This document shows positions 1 through 9,299 of a DNA stretch of 64,000 nt, in pieces. Source of the DNA: Paraburkholderia podalyriae (GTDB taxonomy: Bacteria; Pseudomonadota; Gammaproteobacteria; Burkholderiales; Burkholderiaceae); the NCBI RefSeq assembly GCF_014397785.1, contig NZ_VZQQ01000025.1, positions 31,454 through 95,453 on the forward strand, in the 5' to 3' direction. A program made the position numbers and the translations under genes. Position 1 is the stretch's first letter, and each line of letters starts with the position of its first letter. The notes below the pieces were generated by a model. The model did not search any database and was not told the origin of the DNA. It saw nothing but the letters and a program-made list of their open reading frames with translations.

Positions 1-2518
1 GAAGATGCGGCTCGATACGCCCGAGCCGTGGATCAGCAGGATTGGCTTCGCGGCTTTGCCCGCGGCGGGATCGAAGTAGCGCGTGAGCTTGAGTCTCGTG
101 CGGTCGGGCGTGTCGAAGTACGTGATCTGCGGCGCCGGTGCGCGCAGCGTGCGTTTCGCGCGCGGTGGCGTGTACGGATCGTAGAACTGCAGCGGCGCGG
201 CCACGCCGCCATATTCGGTGAACAGCACGCCCGCGAAAAACTTGCCGAACTTCAGCGTCCATTCGAGGCGCGTCTTCAGGTCGGGCGCGTGCTTGACTTC
301 GAGCGTGCGCTGCTGCTTCAGGAAGTTTTCCGGCGTGATGATCAGCGTCGCGGTGCCGACGATGGGCGCATCGTCCCGCGCCGACGCGCGGATTTCCGCA
401 TACAGCGTGTTGGTCTGCTCCCACAGGTTGATCGGCGACGTGCGCGTGATGATCTTCTTGCCGGTCAGATACCAGCTGTTGCCTTCGACCGCGTCGAGCG
501 TCATCCGGTAGTTCATGTTGCGCTCGTCGACGTCGGACTGGTCGACGACGAACAGGTTGAAGGTGCCGTCGCTGATCGTCAGCGGTTGCGCGGAGAGGGC
601 GGGGCAGGTCAGCGTGCCGGCGGTGCGTGCGAGATGATCCGGGTTGCCTAGCATATCGGCGAGATCGTCGGAGTCGACCGTCAGCGTGAATTCGATCGGG
701 CTCGTTGCGGCTTGTCCCGCCACGTTGGGCGTATAGGTGCCGACCATCGTCTCCGTGAAGCGCAGGCCGATCTTCTGCGCGGGCGGCGCGGCGGCGGCGC
801 CCTGCGACGTGTAATCGATCGACCAGTCGTGCGCTTTGGCAAGCAGCTTGCAATTGCGTTCGGCGAGCGCGGAAATGGTCAGCAGCGGATTGACGCCGAG
901 CGACATCGGCATCACCGCGCCGTCCATCACATAGAGGCCGTCGTGCACCGCGGCGCCGGCCGTGCCGCTGAATACGCGGCCCAGATGATCGACCACGCCG
1001 TGCCCGGCGTCCTCGCCCATGCCGCAGCCGCCGAGCGGATGCACGGTCACCGTGCGCCGGCCGGCGATCTTCGTCGAAATCGGGTTGCGCAGATATTTGC
1101 CGCCGAGCGGCTCGCTCGCCTTGATCAGCACGTCCTCGATGCGCTGAAAGATCGGTTGGCGCCCCGCGTTTTTCCATTCGATGCGCGCGCGGCCTTGGTC
1201 GCCGACCGTGATGCGGCCGCTTTCGTCGTCGTGCGCCATCACGAGGTAGCTTTGGGTGTGATTGAGCGCGCCGTGGTACGGGCCGCGGAGCAGGCTCTCG
1301 ATCGCGCGCGCGTCATAGGCCATGCGATCGAGCAGCGACGGTGGCCCGGCCGCATCCACGCCTTCGAGCGGCGCGACCGCGCCGAGCATGCCGACGAGCG
1401 CTTCGCCGACCGGGCCGGCCAGCGAGCCTTCCTCGATCACATAGCCATCCTTGACGTCGTTCTGCCCGGCGCGATTGTCGATCAGGCCGGTGATGGTCGG
1501 CCCGACCGGCGCAATCTGCCCTTGCTGGTGCTCGCCCCAGCCGACGCCGTTGATCATGTCGCTGGTGTTGTACGCGAAGGCGAGCACGTCGCCGTTGCCG
1601 GTGAAATGCTGGCCGAGCGTCTCCGACGTGCTCAAGCCCGCGTTGCGCGAGCGCAGCAGCAGCGCCGTCGAGCCGATCGTGCCCGCCGCGACGATGACGA
1701 TATCGGCCAGCACGAACAGATCGGGCGCGTCGTAGCTTTCGCGGCCGAGCTTCACGAGCTGGAAGTTGACCTTCCATTGCTGTGTGTCGGGATCGCGCAG
1801 CACCGAATGCACGGCCGTGCCGGTGAAAATCTGCGCGCCGTGGGCGACCGCGTCGGGCAGATAGTTCATGTGCGTCGAGTTCTTCGCGTCGTAGTTGCAA
1901 CCCGAGTTGCAATCGCCGCACCCGACACAGCGCTGCTGCTCGACGCCCGCCGCGTTCGGGCCGCCCTTGAACGTGACCGTGATCGGCGGACGGCTGAAGC
2001 GCTCGGCCATGCCGAGCGCCCGCGCCGATTTTTCGAGCGCCTGCAGCTTCGGCAGCGGCGGGAAATCGTCGGGCACCGGCGACGGTGACAGCATTTTCCA
2101 GGCGAGCGCATAGCCGTCGTCGCGCCCGGCCTGGTCGGCGCGCAGCGCGGCCGGCCAGCGCGGGTCGTCCCACAGGCGCGGATCGGCTTCGAGCGCGACG
2201 TTCGCATTGATCAGCGAGGTGCCGCCGAGTCCGCAGCCCACCACCGCGTTGACGTCCTCGTTCACGTGCACTTCGAGCAGCGCGAGCGGCGAACCGATCT
2301 GCGCCTCGGCCGTGTTGTACTGGATCTGCTCGGCGCCCTGCACGGGCGTGCGCGGATACTCGCCGGCCATGAATTCGCGTCCGCGCTCGAGCACGCATAC
2401 GCGACGTCCGGCGCGCGCCATACGGCTCGCGGCGATCGCTCCGCCGTAGCCCGACCCGATCACGACCACTTCGTAATGGCGTTGCAGCGCCGTCGGCGCG
2501 CTCGATAAGCGGTTCATC
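1..2518 (-). CDS. GMC-family oxidoreductase fused to an alpha/beta hydrolase (3' end cut by window)
   Basis: Reading leftward from the ATG at 2518, the frame stays open to the window edge, about 839 codons. The N-terminus has a Rossmann FAD motif (VVIGSGYGGAIAASRMA, residues ~18-34) followed by typical GMC/cholesterol-oxidase-like sequence with a Cys-rich stretch (CVGCGDCNSGC, residues ~210-220). The GMC C-terminal signature HPLGGCGMG lies near residue 500. After a linker, the last visible residues (~810-839) read PILLIHGSGVSSRIF, the oxyanion-loop start of an alpha/beta hydrolase, so the protein is a fusion whose hydrolase half lies outside the window. A GAGGTGG ribosome site precedes the start. 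It likely oxidises a sterol-like or other alcohol using FAD; the substrate is unknown. The family call is secure, the function is not. Confidence 0.85.
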
Positions 2519-2620
2519 AGGACCACCTCGTCTGGAATCGGATGCGGGGAACGGAAGCTCGACTTCGCAACAAAGACGGCGTGCGATGGCAGCTTTTTTA
2601 TCGTAGGCGGAATATGCGGG

Positions 2621-2648
2621 AAAAAAAGCGCGCCGTGGAGGGCGCGCC
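2621..2648 (-). terminator. Rho-independent terminator for the sigma-like gene
   Basis: A 7-bp perfect stem (GCGCGCC / GGCGCGC, 2628-2634 with 2641-2647) and a 6-nt loop are followed on the minus strand by seven Ts (2627-2621). It lies about 120 bp downstream of the gene ending at 2769. Confidence 0.75.
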
Positions 2649-2768
2649 GAAGTCGTAGCGTGCGACGCTCAGGGCGGCATGACTGGCCGGCCGTTGCCGG
2701 TGGTGCCCGGCCGGGTGGTCATGCGCTGTTGCCGCGCTTCTTATGTGGCCTGTTGGTTCTCCGAACTA

Positions 2769-3560
2769 TTACGCGGCCACTTCATTGAATTCGCTATCGC
2801 TCGATTCCGCCGCGAGCAGATTCAGCGTGACCAGAATCGCCGCGCGATTCTCGACGTCGATCGCGATGCCGAGCACATCGGTGAGCCAGCGGCCGATCTT
2901 CGTGTTGGAAAATTCGTCGGCGCCGGCCGTCTTTTTCATGGTGACGCCGAGTTTGACCGCGCGATAGTGATAAGAGGGCACCCGATGCTGCGCCGCGACC
3001 GCCGAGAGCCCGCCTTTGCCTTCCGAGCACCAGCCGAGGCTGCCGGCCAGCACGATCCGCTCCGGTTCGTCGAGCGCTTCGATGAACTCGCGCGCCGCGC
3101 GCCGCAAGTGCTGTTCGTCGAGGCCGTATTGCAGCAGCACGCTTGCCACCGGGTCTTCGAGCGCGTGCGCGTGCAGATCGATCTCCTGCGCGATGCCCTC
3201 GGTTTCCATCGACACGTTGCGCTGATGGCACGCGCTGCGCAGGCAGTCGATCAGATAGCGGCGGAAATACGCGCACACCGCGTAGCTGTTGGACGGCGCG
3301 CTGTCTGCGCACGCGTTCGTTTCGGTGTGGCCGGGCGCGAGGCGCAGCACCTTCGCGTAGATGAACTGGGCGACCAGTTCTTCCTTGTCCTCGCCGAGCG
3401 CCTGCAATTCGAGCGGGTGGTAGGTCCGCAACGCGCGCTTGACCAGTTCGACCATCGACACCATTTCGTCCGCGGAGAGCCGGGTGCGTCTGCGCCACAG
3501 GTCGGGCAGGATCGCGTCGTCGAGTTGGCGGGCGAACTCGTAGCTCGGGACTGCGCCCAT
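2769..3560 (-). CDS. Hypothetical protein with sigma-70-like segments
   Basis: The product is 263 residues from the ATG at 3560, chosen because GGAGG lies 5 nt upstream; an in-frame ATG at 3572 overlaps that ribosome site. I do not recognise the protein securely. Residues ~89-112 (SYAVCAYFRRYLIDCLRSAC) resemble sigma region 2, with the YLIDCLR helix. Residues ~158-208 (EALDEPERIVLAGSLG, then SAVAAQHRVPSYHYRAVKLGV) resemble sigma region 4 with a helix-turn-helix. It is divergent from the hybrid kinase at 3838 and has its own terminator. It may be an atypical sigma factor or a sigma-derived regulator; it could equally be an unrelated helical protein. Confidence 0.6.
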   Translation of the reverse strand: MGAVPSYEFARQLDDAILPDLWRRRTRLSADEMVSMVELVKRALRTYHPLELQALGEDKEELVAQFIYAKVLRLAPGHTETNACADSAPSNSYAVCAYFRRYLIDCLRSACHQRNVSMETEGIAQEIDLHAHALEDPVASVLLQYGLDEQHLRRAAREFIEALDEPERIVLAGSLGWCSEGKGGLSAVAAQHRVPSYHYRAVKLGVTMKKTAGADEFSNTKIGRWLTDVLGIAIDVENRAAILVTLNLLAAESSDSEFNEVAA

Positions 3561-3730
3561 GGAAACCTCCATCACGGTTGGCGGGGAGCGCGGCGGGCCG
3601 CGGCGCGTAGGCCACGAGGCGAGGGAAGACGACTGACATGCCGCGTTGAAACGTGAATGCAGTATGGTTCGCCGCAAGGCCTTCGCCTATATGGATTAAG
3701 TGTTAGCTGATGGGTAAACTGCCGGGTAAA

Positions 3731-3764
3731 CCTTCTGACGGATTGCTGACTATTCGTCAGAAGG
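3731..3764. promoter_or_regulatory. 10-bp inverted repeat upstream of hybrid kinase gene
   Basis: CCTTCTGACG (3731-3740) is repeated inverted as CGTCAGAAGG (3755-3764) with a 14-nt spacer. It lies in the divergent region between the sigma-like gene and the kinase, 74-107 bp before the kinase ATG. It could be an operator or a leader hairpin. A short direct repeat GGGTAAAC (3713-3730 area) lies just before it. Confidence 0.45.
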
Positions 3765-3837
3765 ATGGGCTTTCGCACCGCCGCATCGTCAGTGCCTGGC
3801 CTTTGCTCCCGTTCCGATCGACACAGGAGAACGCCCC

Positions 3838-5715
3838 ATGCGGGCCGACCCGATCCAGCGTGCCATCGACGAAGACCTCGTGCGCGTGCTCTACGCGCAG
3901 GACCCAATCGCGTTCTTTTCGCACTGGTTTTCGATCGCCGTGCTGGTGGCGATCTACTGGCCGCATGTGCCGTCGCCGCCGCTGTTTATCGCATGCTTCG
4001 TTTTTTATGCGCTCGCCAATTGCGCGGGCCTCGCGCTGTGGATCTGCAATCGCCGCTATCCGCAACTGGTGTCGCCGCGCGACTGGATCTATCTGCACGC
4101 GCTGCGCGGCGTGCTTCTTTACAGCGGGCCGGGCTTCGCGGTGTGGTTCGCATTCCAGAGTCCGCAGACCGATCTGCCGCTATTGCATACCGTGATGCTG
4201 GTGACGCTCGCGGCGGGCGTGTTCATGTCGAATGGCTTCGATCTCCTCAATTTTTCGACGTCGATTCCGTTCCTGCTGCTGCCGTCGATCGTGCTGCATT
4301 TCGGCTCGCACACATTCGATCGCACCATACTGGCGATCGTGCTGGCGTTCTTCTTCTGCGCGATCAATGTCTATGCGATGAGCTATCGCAAGCTGTTTCG
4401 CCAGGTCGTGCAGGCGCGTGTCGATCAGCAATACCTCGCGCAATCCCTTGCCGCGCAAAAGTGCGTCGCCGAAGAAGCGAGCCTCGCGAAAACGCGCTTT
4501 TTCGCGGCGGCAAGCCACGATCTGCGTCAGCCGCTGCATGCGATCGGCCTGCTCGCGGCGTCGCTGAACGACCCGGCGGCGACGCCCGCGCAGCACGCGA
4601 AGACCGCCGGGCACATCGTCTATAACGTCGAGGCGCTCAATCAGCTGTTCAACCAGGTGCTCGATCTTGCGCGGCTCGAAAGCGGCGTGACCCAGGTGAT
4701 CCGGTTGCACTTCCGGCTCTCCGAGCTGTTCGAGCGGGTGGGCAGCCAGTATCGCCCCCAGGCCGCGGCGAAGGGGCTCGCGCTGCGCATCGCGCCGACT
4801 TCGATGGTCGTCTACGACGATCCGGTGCTGCTCGAACGCGTGCTGAGCAATCTGCTGTCGAACGCGGTGCGTTACACCGAGCAAGGCGCTATCTGGCTCG
4901 GCTTGCGGCGCGCGGGGCGACAGAAGGGCGGCTATATCGAGGTGCGCGATTCGGGCGTCGGCATTGCGCCGCAAGAGCACGAGCGCATCTTCGAGGAGTT
5001 TTATCAGGTCGAGAATCCGCAGCGCGACGCGCGCCAAGGGCACGGGCTCGGGCTGCCGACCGTCAGGCGGCTCGTCGGTCTGCTCGGCGGCGAGTTGCAG
5101 CTGCGCTCGGCGCCGGGGCGCGGCTCGGTGTTCCGCTTTGCGGTGCAGGCGGGCGACGCGAGCGGCATCGTCGCAAGTCTGAACGATTCGGTCGTGGGCG
5201 GCCCGACCGCGCAAGGGCGGCGCGTGCTGTGCATCGACGACGATCCGTCGATACTCGAGGGCCTCGCGAGTCTACTCGAGCGCTGGGGCTGCAACGTGCG
5301 CGGTGCGCGTGACGAAGCCGCGGCGCTCGCCGCGCTCGCGGATGGCTTCGTGCCCGACGCGGTGCTGTGCGACTATCAGCTCGCGAATCACCGCACCGGC
5401 GCGCAGGCGCTCAGCGCATTGCGCGGCGTGCTGGCGCACGCGGGGCATGGCAATGTGGTGACGCTGCTGATTACTGGCGATATGGCGTCGGCGGAACTGG
5501 CGGCGCTCGCGCTGCAGGGAATTCCAGTGCTGCACAAGCCGGTGACGCCGGCACGATTGCGGCGCACGCTGGACATGCTGTGGCAGGAGGCGGTGGACCA
5601 GGGACGGCTGGCGAGCGCGGTGGTGTTGGGGCAACGGGCGGCGGAGGCCGACCCAGCGCCGTCGCCCGCGGCGCCAGGCGCTACAACGTCTTCCCCGCCT
5701 CCAGCCATCCATTGA
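3838..5715 (+). CDS. Membrane-bound hybrid sensor histidine kinase with C-terminal receiver
   Basis: The product is 625 residues, with an AGGAGA ribosome site before ATG 3838. Residues ~22-185 are hydrophobic with about six membrane segments and no large extracytoplasmic domain. A short coiled linker follows, then the HisKA box ASHDLRQPLHAIG with phospho-acceptor His227. The HATPase domain has an N box (NLLSNAVRYT), the G1 box DSGVGI and the G2 box GHGLGL. Residues ~462-590 form a receiver domain (VLCIDDDPS) with phospho-acceptor Asp512 in LCDYQL. A low-complexity Ala/Pro tail ends the protein. Its 3' end overlaps the convergent LuxR-type response regulator gene by 35 bp, which suggests, without proving, that the two form a pair. 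The signal is unknown. Confidence 0.9.
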   Translation: MRADPIQRAIDEDLVRVLYAQDPIAFFSHWFSIAVLVAIYWPHVPSPPLFIACFVFYALANCAGLALWICNRRYPQLVSPRDWIYLHALRGVLLYSGPGFAVWFAFQSPQTDLPLLHTVMLVTLAAGVFMSNGFDLLNFSTSIPFLLLPSIVLHFGSHTFDRTILAIVLAFFFCAINVYAMSYRKLFRQVVQARVDQQYLAQSLAAQKCVAEEASLAKTRFFAAASHDLRQPLHAIGLLAASLNDPAATPAQHAKTAGHIVYNVEALNQLFNQVLDLARLESGVTQVIRLHFRLSELFERVGSQYRPQAAAKGLALRIAPTSMVVYDDPVLLERVLSNLLSNAVRYTEQGAIWLGLRRAGRQKGGYIEVRDSGVGIAPQEHERIFEEFYQVENPQRDARQGHGLGLPTVRRLVGLLGGELQLRSAPGRGSVFRFAVQAGDASGIVASLNDSVVGGPTAQGRRVLCIDDDPSILEGLASLLERWGCNVRGARDEAAALAALADGFVPDAVLCDYQLANHRTGAQALSALRGVLAHAGHGNVVTLLITGDMASAELAALALQGIPVLHKPVTPARLRRTLDMLWQEAVDQGRLASAVVLGQRAAEADPAPSPAAPGATTSSPPPAIH

Positions 5716-6424
5716 TCACCGCGATCGCCGTCGACCGGTTGTGCACGCCGAGCGCCCGGAAGATCACCGACAGATGCACCTTCACCGTACCTTCGGCGAC
5801 GCCGAGCTCGCGCGCGATCATCTTGTTGGTCCAGCCGCGATGCACGAGCCGCATGATGTCCTGCTGACGGGGTGACAGGTTCTCCAGCAGATGCTGCTGG
5901 TGCGGTTGCAGCGACGGCGCCTGCCTGAGCGGTTCGCTCTGCGGAGCGGCGCTCGGAACCGGCACGACAGCCGGTCCATTCGCATCGGCCCCCGCGCATC
6001 CGGCCGCCTGCGTCTCGCGCGAACCGAGCAGACTGAGCGCCTCGATTGGCACATAGGCACCGCCGGACAGCACCAGCTCGATCGCCTTCAGCATCACGCT
6101 GGCGGGCTGGCGTTTCGGCACGAAGCCGAGCGCGCCGGCCGCGAGCACCGCGCGCATCTCGTCGGGCGATTCTTCCGCGGACAGCACCACGACCGGCAGC
6201 GCCGGGTTCGCCTTCAGCAGCGTTTCGAGCGACATCGCGCCGCTCATGCCCGGCATGTGCAGATCGACGATCGCCAGATCGTGATTCGCGTCGGGTCGCG
6301 CGGCGCTCGCGAGGGTTTCCCAGCTGTCGGCTTCGTCGAACTGGGCGTCCGGATCGAAGCCGCGCAGCATGCCCTTGACGCCTTGGCGGATCAGTTCATG
6401 GTCGTCGGCTACAAGAAACTTCAT
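5681..6424 (-). CDS. NarL/FixJ (LuxR-type) response regulator
   Basis: The product is 247 residues. The N-terminal receiver starts FLVADDHELIRQG and has phospho-acceptor Asp54 (IVDLHMPGMSG) and a conserved Lys near 104 (VPKRQP). A Pro/Ala-rich linker (~145-180) leads to a LuxR/GerE helix-turn-helix (LSPRQQDIMRLVHRG, then NKMIARELGVAEGTVKVHL). GGAG precedes the ATG. It is convergent with, and overlaps by 35 bp, the hybrid kinase gene, so it may receive phosphate from that kinase. Its DNA targets are unknown. Confidence 0.92.
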   Translation of the reverse strand: MKFLVADDHELIRQGVKGMLRGFDPDAQFDEADSWETLASAARPDANHDLAIVDLHMPGMSGAMSLETLLKANPALPVVVLSAEESPDEMRAVLAAGALGFVPKRQPASVMLKAIELVLSGGAYVPIEALSLLGSRETQAAGCAGADANGPAVVPVPSAAPQSEPLRQAPSLQPHQQHLLENLSPRQQDIMRLVHRGWTNKMIARELGVAEGTVKVHLSVIFRALGVHNRSTAIAVINGWLEAGKTL

Positions 6425-6675
6425 GATGTCTCCGCGAGTCGAGCCTGTCCGTTGAGGGCTGCCGCCGTTGCAGCATGCGCCGTTGCAGCATGATTAACTT
6501 CGCCACGCGCGTGGCCGGCTGCCGGCATCGTTCGATGCGCTTCGTGATGTTAAGGCAGGTCTCCCGCGCATAGGTTCCGGCTTGCTACGTAGACGAGCCG
6601 CGCGTACCTTTTTTGAAGCGCTTCTGCGCGCTCGAGCAGGTTATGCTCGCCAGATCGAAACGGGTTCGCGTGCCG

Positions 6676-6873
6676 CTATCTGACCGCAAACAACGTTGCA
6701 TTCATCAGAAGCCTGAAGGCGAAACCGAGCGACATCGCCGCCGCAACGCCGAGGCACCATAGCGCGATGAACCACAGCCAGCCCGGCAGTTTGCGGCTGG
6801 GCGTCGCGGCAGTGGCAGCGGGCGCCGATGTGCGGGCACGCTGCGTTTCAATGATAGTGATGTTGGTCGCCAT
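6676..6873 (-). CDS. DUF2474 small membrane protein of the bd oxidase operon
   Basis: This 65-residue protein has one membrane helix (LPGWLWFIALWCLGVAAAMS, ~30-50). Its ATG lies inside the 3' end of cioB (26-bp overlap), so translation is probably coupled. Peptides of this family (DUF2474) regularly follow cioAB-type cytochrome bd genes, in the place CydX holds for E. coli CydAB. The inferred role is assembly or stability of the oxidase. No catalytic residues are expected. Confidence 0.85.
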   Translation of the reverse strand: MATNITIIETQRARTSAPAATAATPSRKLPGWLWFIALWCLGVAAAMSLGFAFRLLMNATLFAVR

Positions 6874-7852
6874 GACGCACCTTGCCTCGAAAGACCCAGT
6901 AACCCATCGTCGTGTACGCGACGATGATCGGCAGGATCACCGCCGCGCCGGCCAGCGTGAACGTCTGGCTCGTGCGTGGCGCGGCGGCTTCCCATAGCGT
7001 GATGCTCGACGGAATCGCATACGGCCACAGGCTCACGAGCAGACCGAGATAGCCGAGCAGCACTAGCGCCAGCGCGAGCGCGAACGGCGTGTTGTGATGG
7101 CGCGCGCGCACCGCGCGATGCATGAAGAATGCGCAGAGCGCGACGAGGAACGGCACCGGTAGCAGACGGTAGAAGATCCCGTCATGGAACCAGCGTTGTG
7201 CGATGCCCGCATCCATCAGCGGCGTCCATAGGCTCACGAGCGCGATGAAGCCGAGCAGCACCACGGTCAACGGCCAGACGACGCGATGCAGCCGCCGCTG
7301 CAGATCGCCGTCGGTCTTCGCGACCAGCCAGCAGCAGCCGAGCAGCGCGTAGGTCGCGACGAGCCCGAGGCCCGTCAGCAGACTGAACGGCGTGAGCCAG
7401 CCGAACCCGTCGCCGGCATTGGCGCCATCGGCGACCGGAATGCCCTGCAGAAACGCGCCGAGCACGATGCCCTGGAAGAACGCCGCGCCCGCCGAGCCGC
7501 CGATGAACGCGAGGTCCCACAGATGCCTCGTGCGACGCGACTTCGCGCGGATCTCGAACGACACGCCACGAAAGATCAGGCACACGAGCATGAACACGAG
7601 CGGCAGATAGAGCGCCGACAGCACGGTCGAGTAGACGACCGGAAACACCGCGAACAGCGCGGCGCCGCCGAGTACGAGCCAGGTTTCGTTGCCGTCCCAC
7701 ACCGGCGCCACCGTGTTCATCATCAGGTCGCGTTCCTTTTCGTCGGGGAAGAACGGAAAGACGATGCCGATGCCGAGGTCGAAGCCGTCCAGCACGACAT
7801 ACATGAAAAGGCCCAGCGCGATGATCGCGGCCCATACGACAGTTACGTCCAT
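6848..7852 (-). CDS. cioB: Cytochrome bd ubiquinol oxidase subunit II (CioB/CydB type)
   Basis: The product is 334 residues from ATG 7852 (MDVTVVWAAI). It has the CydB N-terminus with FVVLDGFDLGIG-like sequence (MYVVLDGFDLGIGI) and the WDGNETWLVLGGAALFA motif, eight to nine membrane helices, and a His-rich C-terminal tail (QHHYH). It starts 22 bp after cioA ends and overlaps the DUF2474 gene, so this is a three-gene operon. It is the second integral subunit of the quinol-oxidising, oxygen-reducing inner-membrane complex. Confidence 0.96.
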   Translation of the reverse strand: MDVTVVWAAIIALGLFMYVVLDGFDLGIGIVFPFFPDEKERDLMMNTVAPVWDGNETWLVLGGAALFAVFPVVYSTVLSALYLPLVFMLVCLIFRGVSFEIRAKSRRTRHLWDLAFIGGSAGAAFFQGIVLGAFLQGIPVADGANAGDGFGWLTPFSLLTGLGLVATYALLGCCWLVAKTDGDLQRRLHRVVWPLTVVLLGFIALVSLWTPLMDAGIAQRWFHDGIFYRLLPVPFLVALCAFFMHRAVRARHHNTPFALALALVLLGYLGLLVSLWPYAIPSSITLWEAAAPRTSQTFTLAGAAVILPIIVAYTTMGYWVFRGKVRHGDQHHYH

Positions 7853-7874
7853 GTTCTTTCTCTTCAAGCGTGGG

Positions 7875-9299
7875 TTAGACGGCGTCGATCATCTGATCGG
7901 CGGCGGACAGCGGGCGGCGCGCGGTCTGCGCGGGCGTCGGCTGCGGCAGGGCTGGCGGCCTGTCGTGCGACATGCCGCCAGGCAGCGCGGGACCGGAGCG
8001 CATCAGCTTCAGCATGTAGTAGATGCCGGTGCCGAACACGAGGAAGTAGACGGCCACGAACGTCATCAGCGACAGACCGACCTGCTGCGTGGTCAGCGGC
8101 GACACCGCCTGCGACGTGCGCATCACGCCGTACACGACCCACGGTTGACGGCCCGCTTCGGTGGTGACCCAGCCGGCCAGCAGCGTGATGAAGCCGCTCG
8201 GCCCCATCGCGACGCACAGCCGCTGGAACCACTTCGCTTCGAACAGGCGCCCGCGCCGGCGCAGCACCCAGGCCGCGATCGACATCGCGATCATCAGCAC
8301 GCCGAGGCCGGCCATAATGCGGAAGCTCCAGAACACGACGGTCGAATCCGGCCGGTCCTGCGGCGGAAATTCCTTCAGGCCGCGGATTTCGCCGTCCCAG
8401 CTATGCGTGAGGATCAGGCTGCCGAGGTGCGGCACCGACACCGCGTAGCGCGTGGTTTCCGCCTTCATGTCGGGGATGCCGAACAGGTTCAGCGCGGTGC
8501 CGCCTTTTTCGGTATCCCACAAGCCTTCGATCGCCGCGATTTTCGCCGGCTGATACTTGCGCGTATTGAGGCCGTGCTGATCGCCCACGAATGCCTGGAT
8601 CGGCGTCAGAATCAACAGCAGCCACAGCGCCATCGAGAACATCTTCTTGACGGCGGGATCGCGCCGGCCGCGCAGCAGATGCCATGCGCCGACCGCCGCG
8701 ACCACGAGCGCGGCGACGATGAACGCCGCGAGCGCCATATGCGCGAGCCGGTACGGGAACGACGGATTGAAGATGATCTTGAACCAGTCGAGCGGCACGA
8801 CATGGCCGTCGACGACTTCGAAGCCCTGCGGCGTCTGCATCCAGCTGTTGGACGCGAGAATCCAGAAGGTCGAGATCAGCGTACCGATCGCGACCATCAG
8901 CGTCGCGCCGAAGTGCGCGCGCGGACTCACGCGCTGCCAGCCGAACAGCATGATGCCGAGGAAACCCGCTTCGAGAAAGAATGCGGTCATCACCTCGTAC
9001 ATCAGCAGCGGACCGGTGATGGGCCCAGCGAAACGGGAAAAGCCCGACCAGTTGGTGCCGAACTGATAGCTCATCACGACGCCGGAGACGACGCCCATGC
9101 CGAAGGCCACTGCGAAGATCTTCGACCAGAACAGACAAAGATCTTTGTAGTAGGCCTTGCCGGTCTTCAGCCAGCGCCATTCGAGAACCGCGATGAAACT
9201 GGCGAGACCGATGCTGAGCGCGGGGAAAACAATGTGAAAAGAAACGGTGAACGCGAATTGGATGCGAGCGAGATCGAATGCCGATAGTGCGGAGTTCAT
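7875..9299 (-). CDS. cioA: Cytochrome bd ubiquinol oxidase subunit I (CioA/CydA type)
   Basis: The product is 474 residues from ATG 9299 (MNSALSAFDLARIQFAF); an upstream GTG/TTG-type extension lacks family similarity. His22 in FTVSFHIVFPA is the expected haem b595-type ligand. The GWQRVSPRAH segment and the QHGLNTRKYQPAKIAAIEG quinol-binding region are present, and the Q-loop is short, as in the cyanide-insensitive (CIO) branch rather than E. coli CydA. The complex transfers electrons from ubiquinol to oxygen without pumping protons. It is first in the operon with cioB and the DUF2474 gene, and a perfect FNR/ANR box lies ~180 bp upstream. Confidence 0.96.
   Translation of the reverse strand: MNSALSAFDLARIQFAFTVSFHIVFPALSIGLASFIAVLEWRWLKTGKAYYKDLCLFWSKIFAVAFGMGVVSGVVMSYQFGTNWSGFSRFAGPITGPLLMYEVMTAFFLEAGFLGIMLFGWQRVSPRAHFGATLMVAIGTLISTFWILASNSWMQTPQGFEVVDGHVVPLDWFKIIFNPSFPYRLAHMALAAFIVAALVVAAVGAWHLLRGRRDPAVKKMFSMALWLLLILTPIQAFVGDQHGLNTRKYQPAKIAAIEGLWDTEKGGTALNLFGIPDMKAETTRYAVSVPHLGSLILTHSWDGEIRGLKEFPPQDRPDSTVVFWSFRIMAGLGVLMIAMSIAAWVLRRRGRLFEAKWFQRLCVAMGPSGFITLLAGWVTTEAGRQPWVVYGVMRTSQAVSPLTTQQVGLSLMTFVAVYFLVFGTGIYYMLKLMRSGPALPGGMSHDRPPALPQPTPAQTARRPLSAADQMIDAV

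Noticed and set aside
712..2088. Long plus-strand open frame opposite the GMC oxidoreductase gene
   Set aside because: Arg/Ala/His-rich composition with no family motif; it mirrors the third-position GC bias of the minus-strand gene.
7689..9287. Plus-strand open frame of over 500 codons opposite cioA
   Set aside because: Low-complexity Arg/His/Asp-rich translation and complete overlap with a secure oxidase gene on the other strand.
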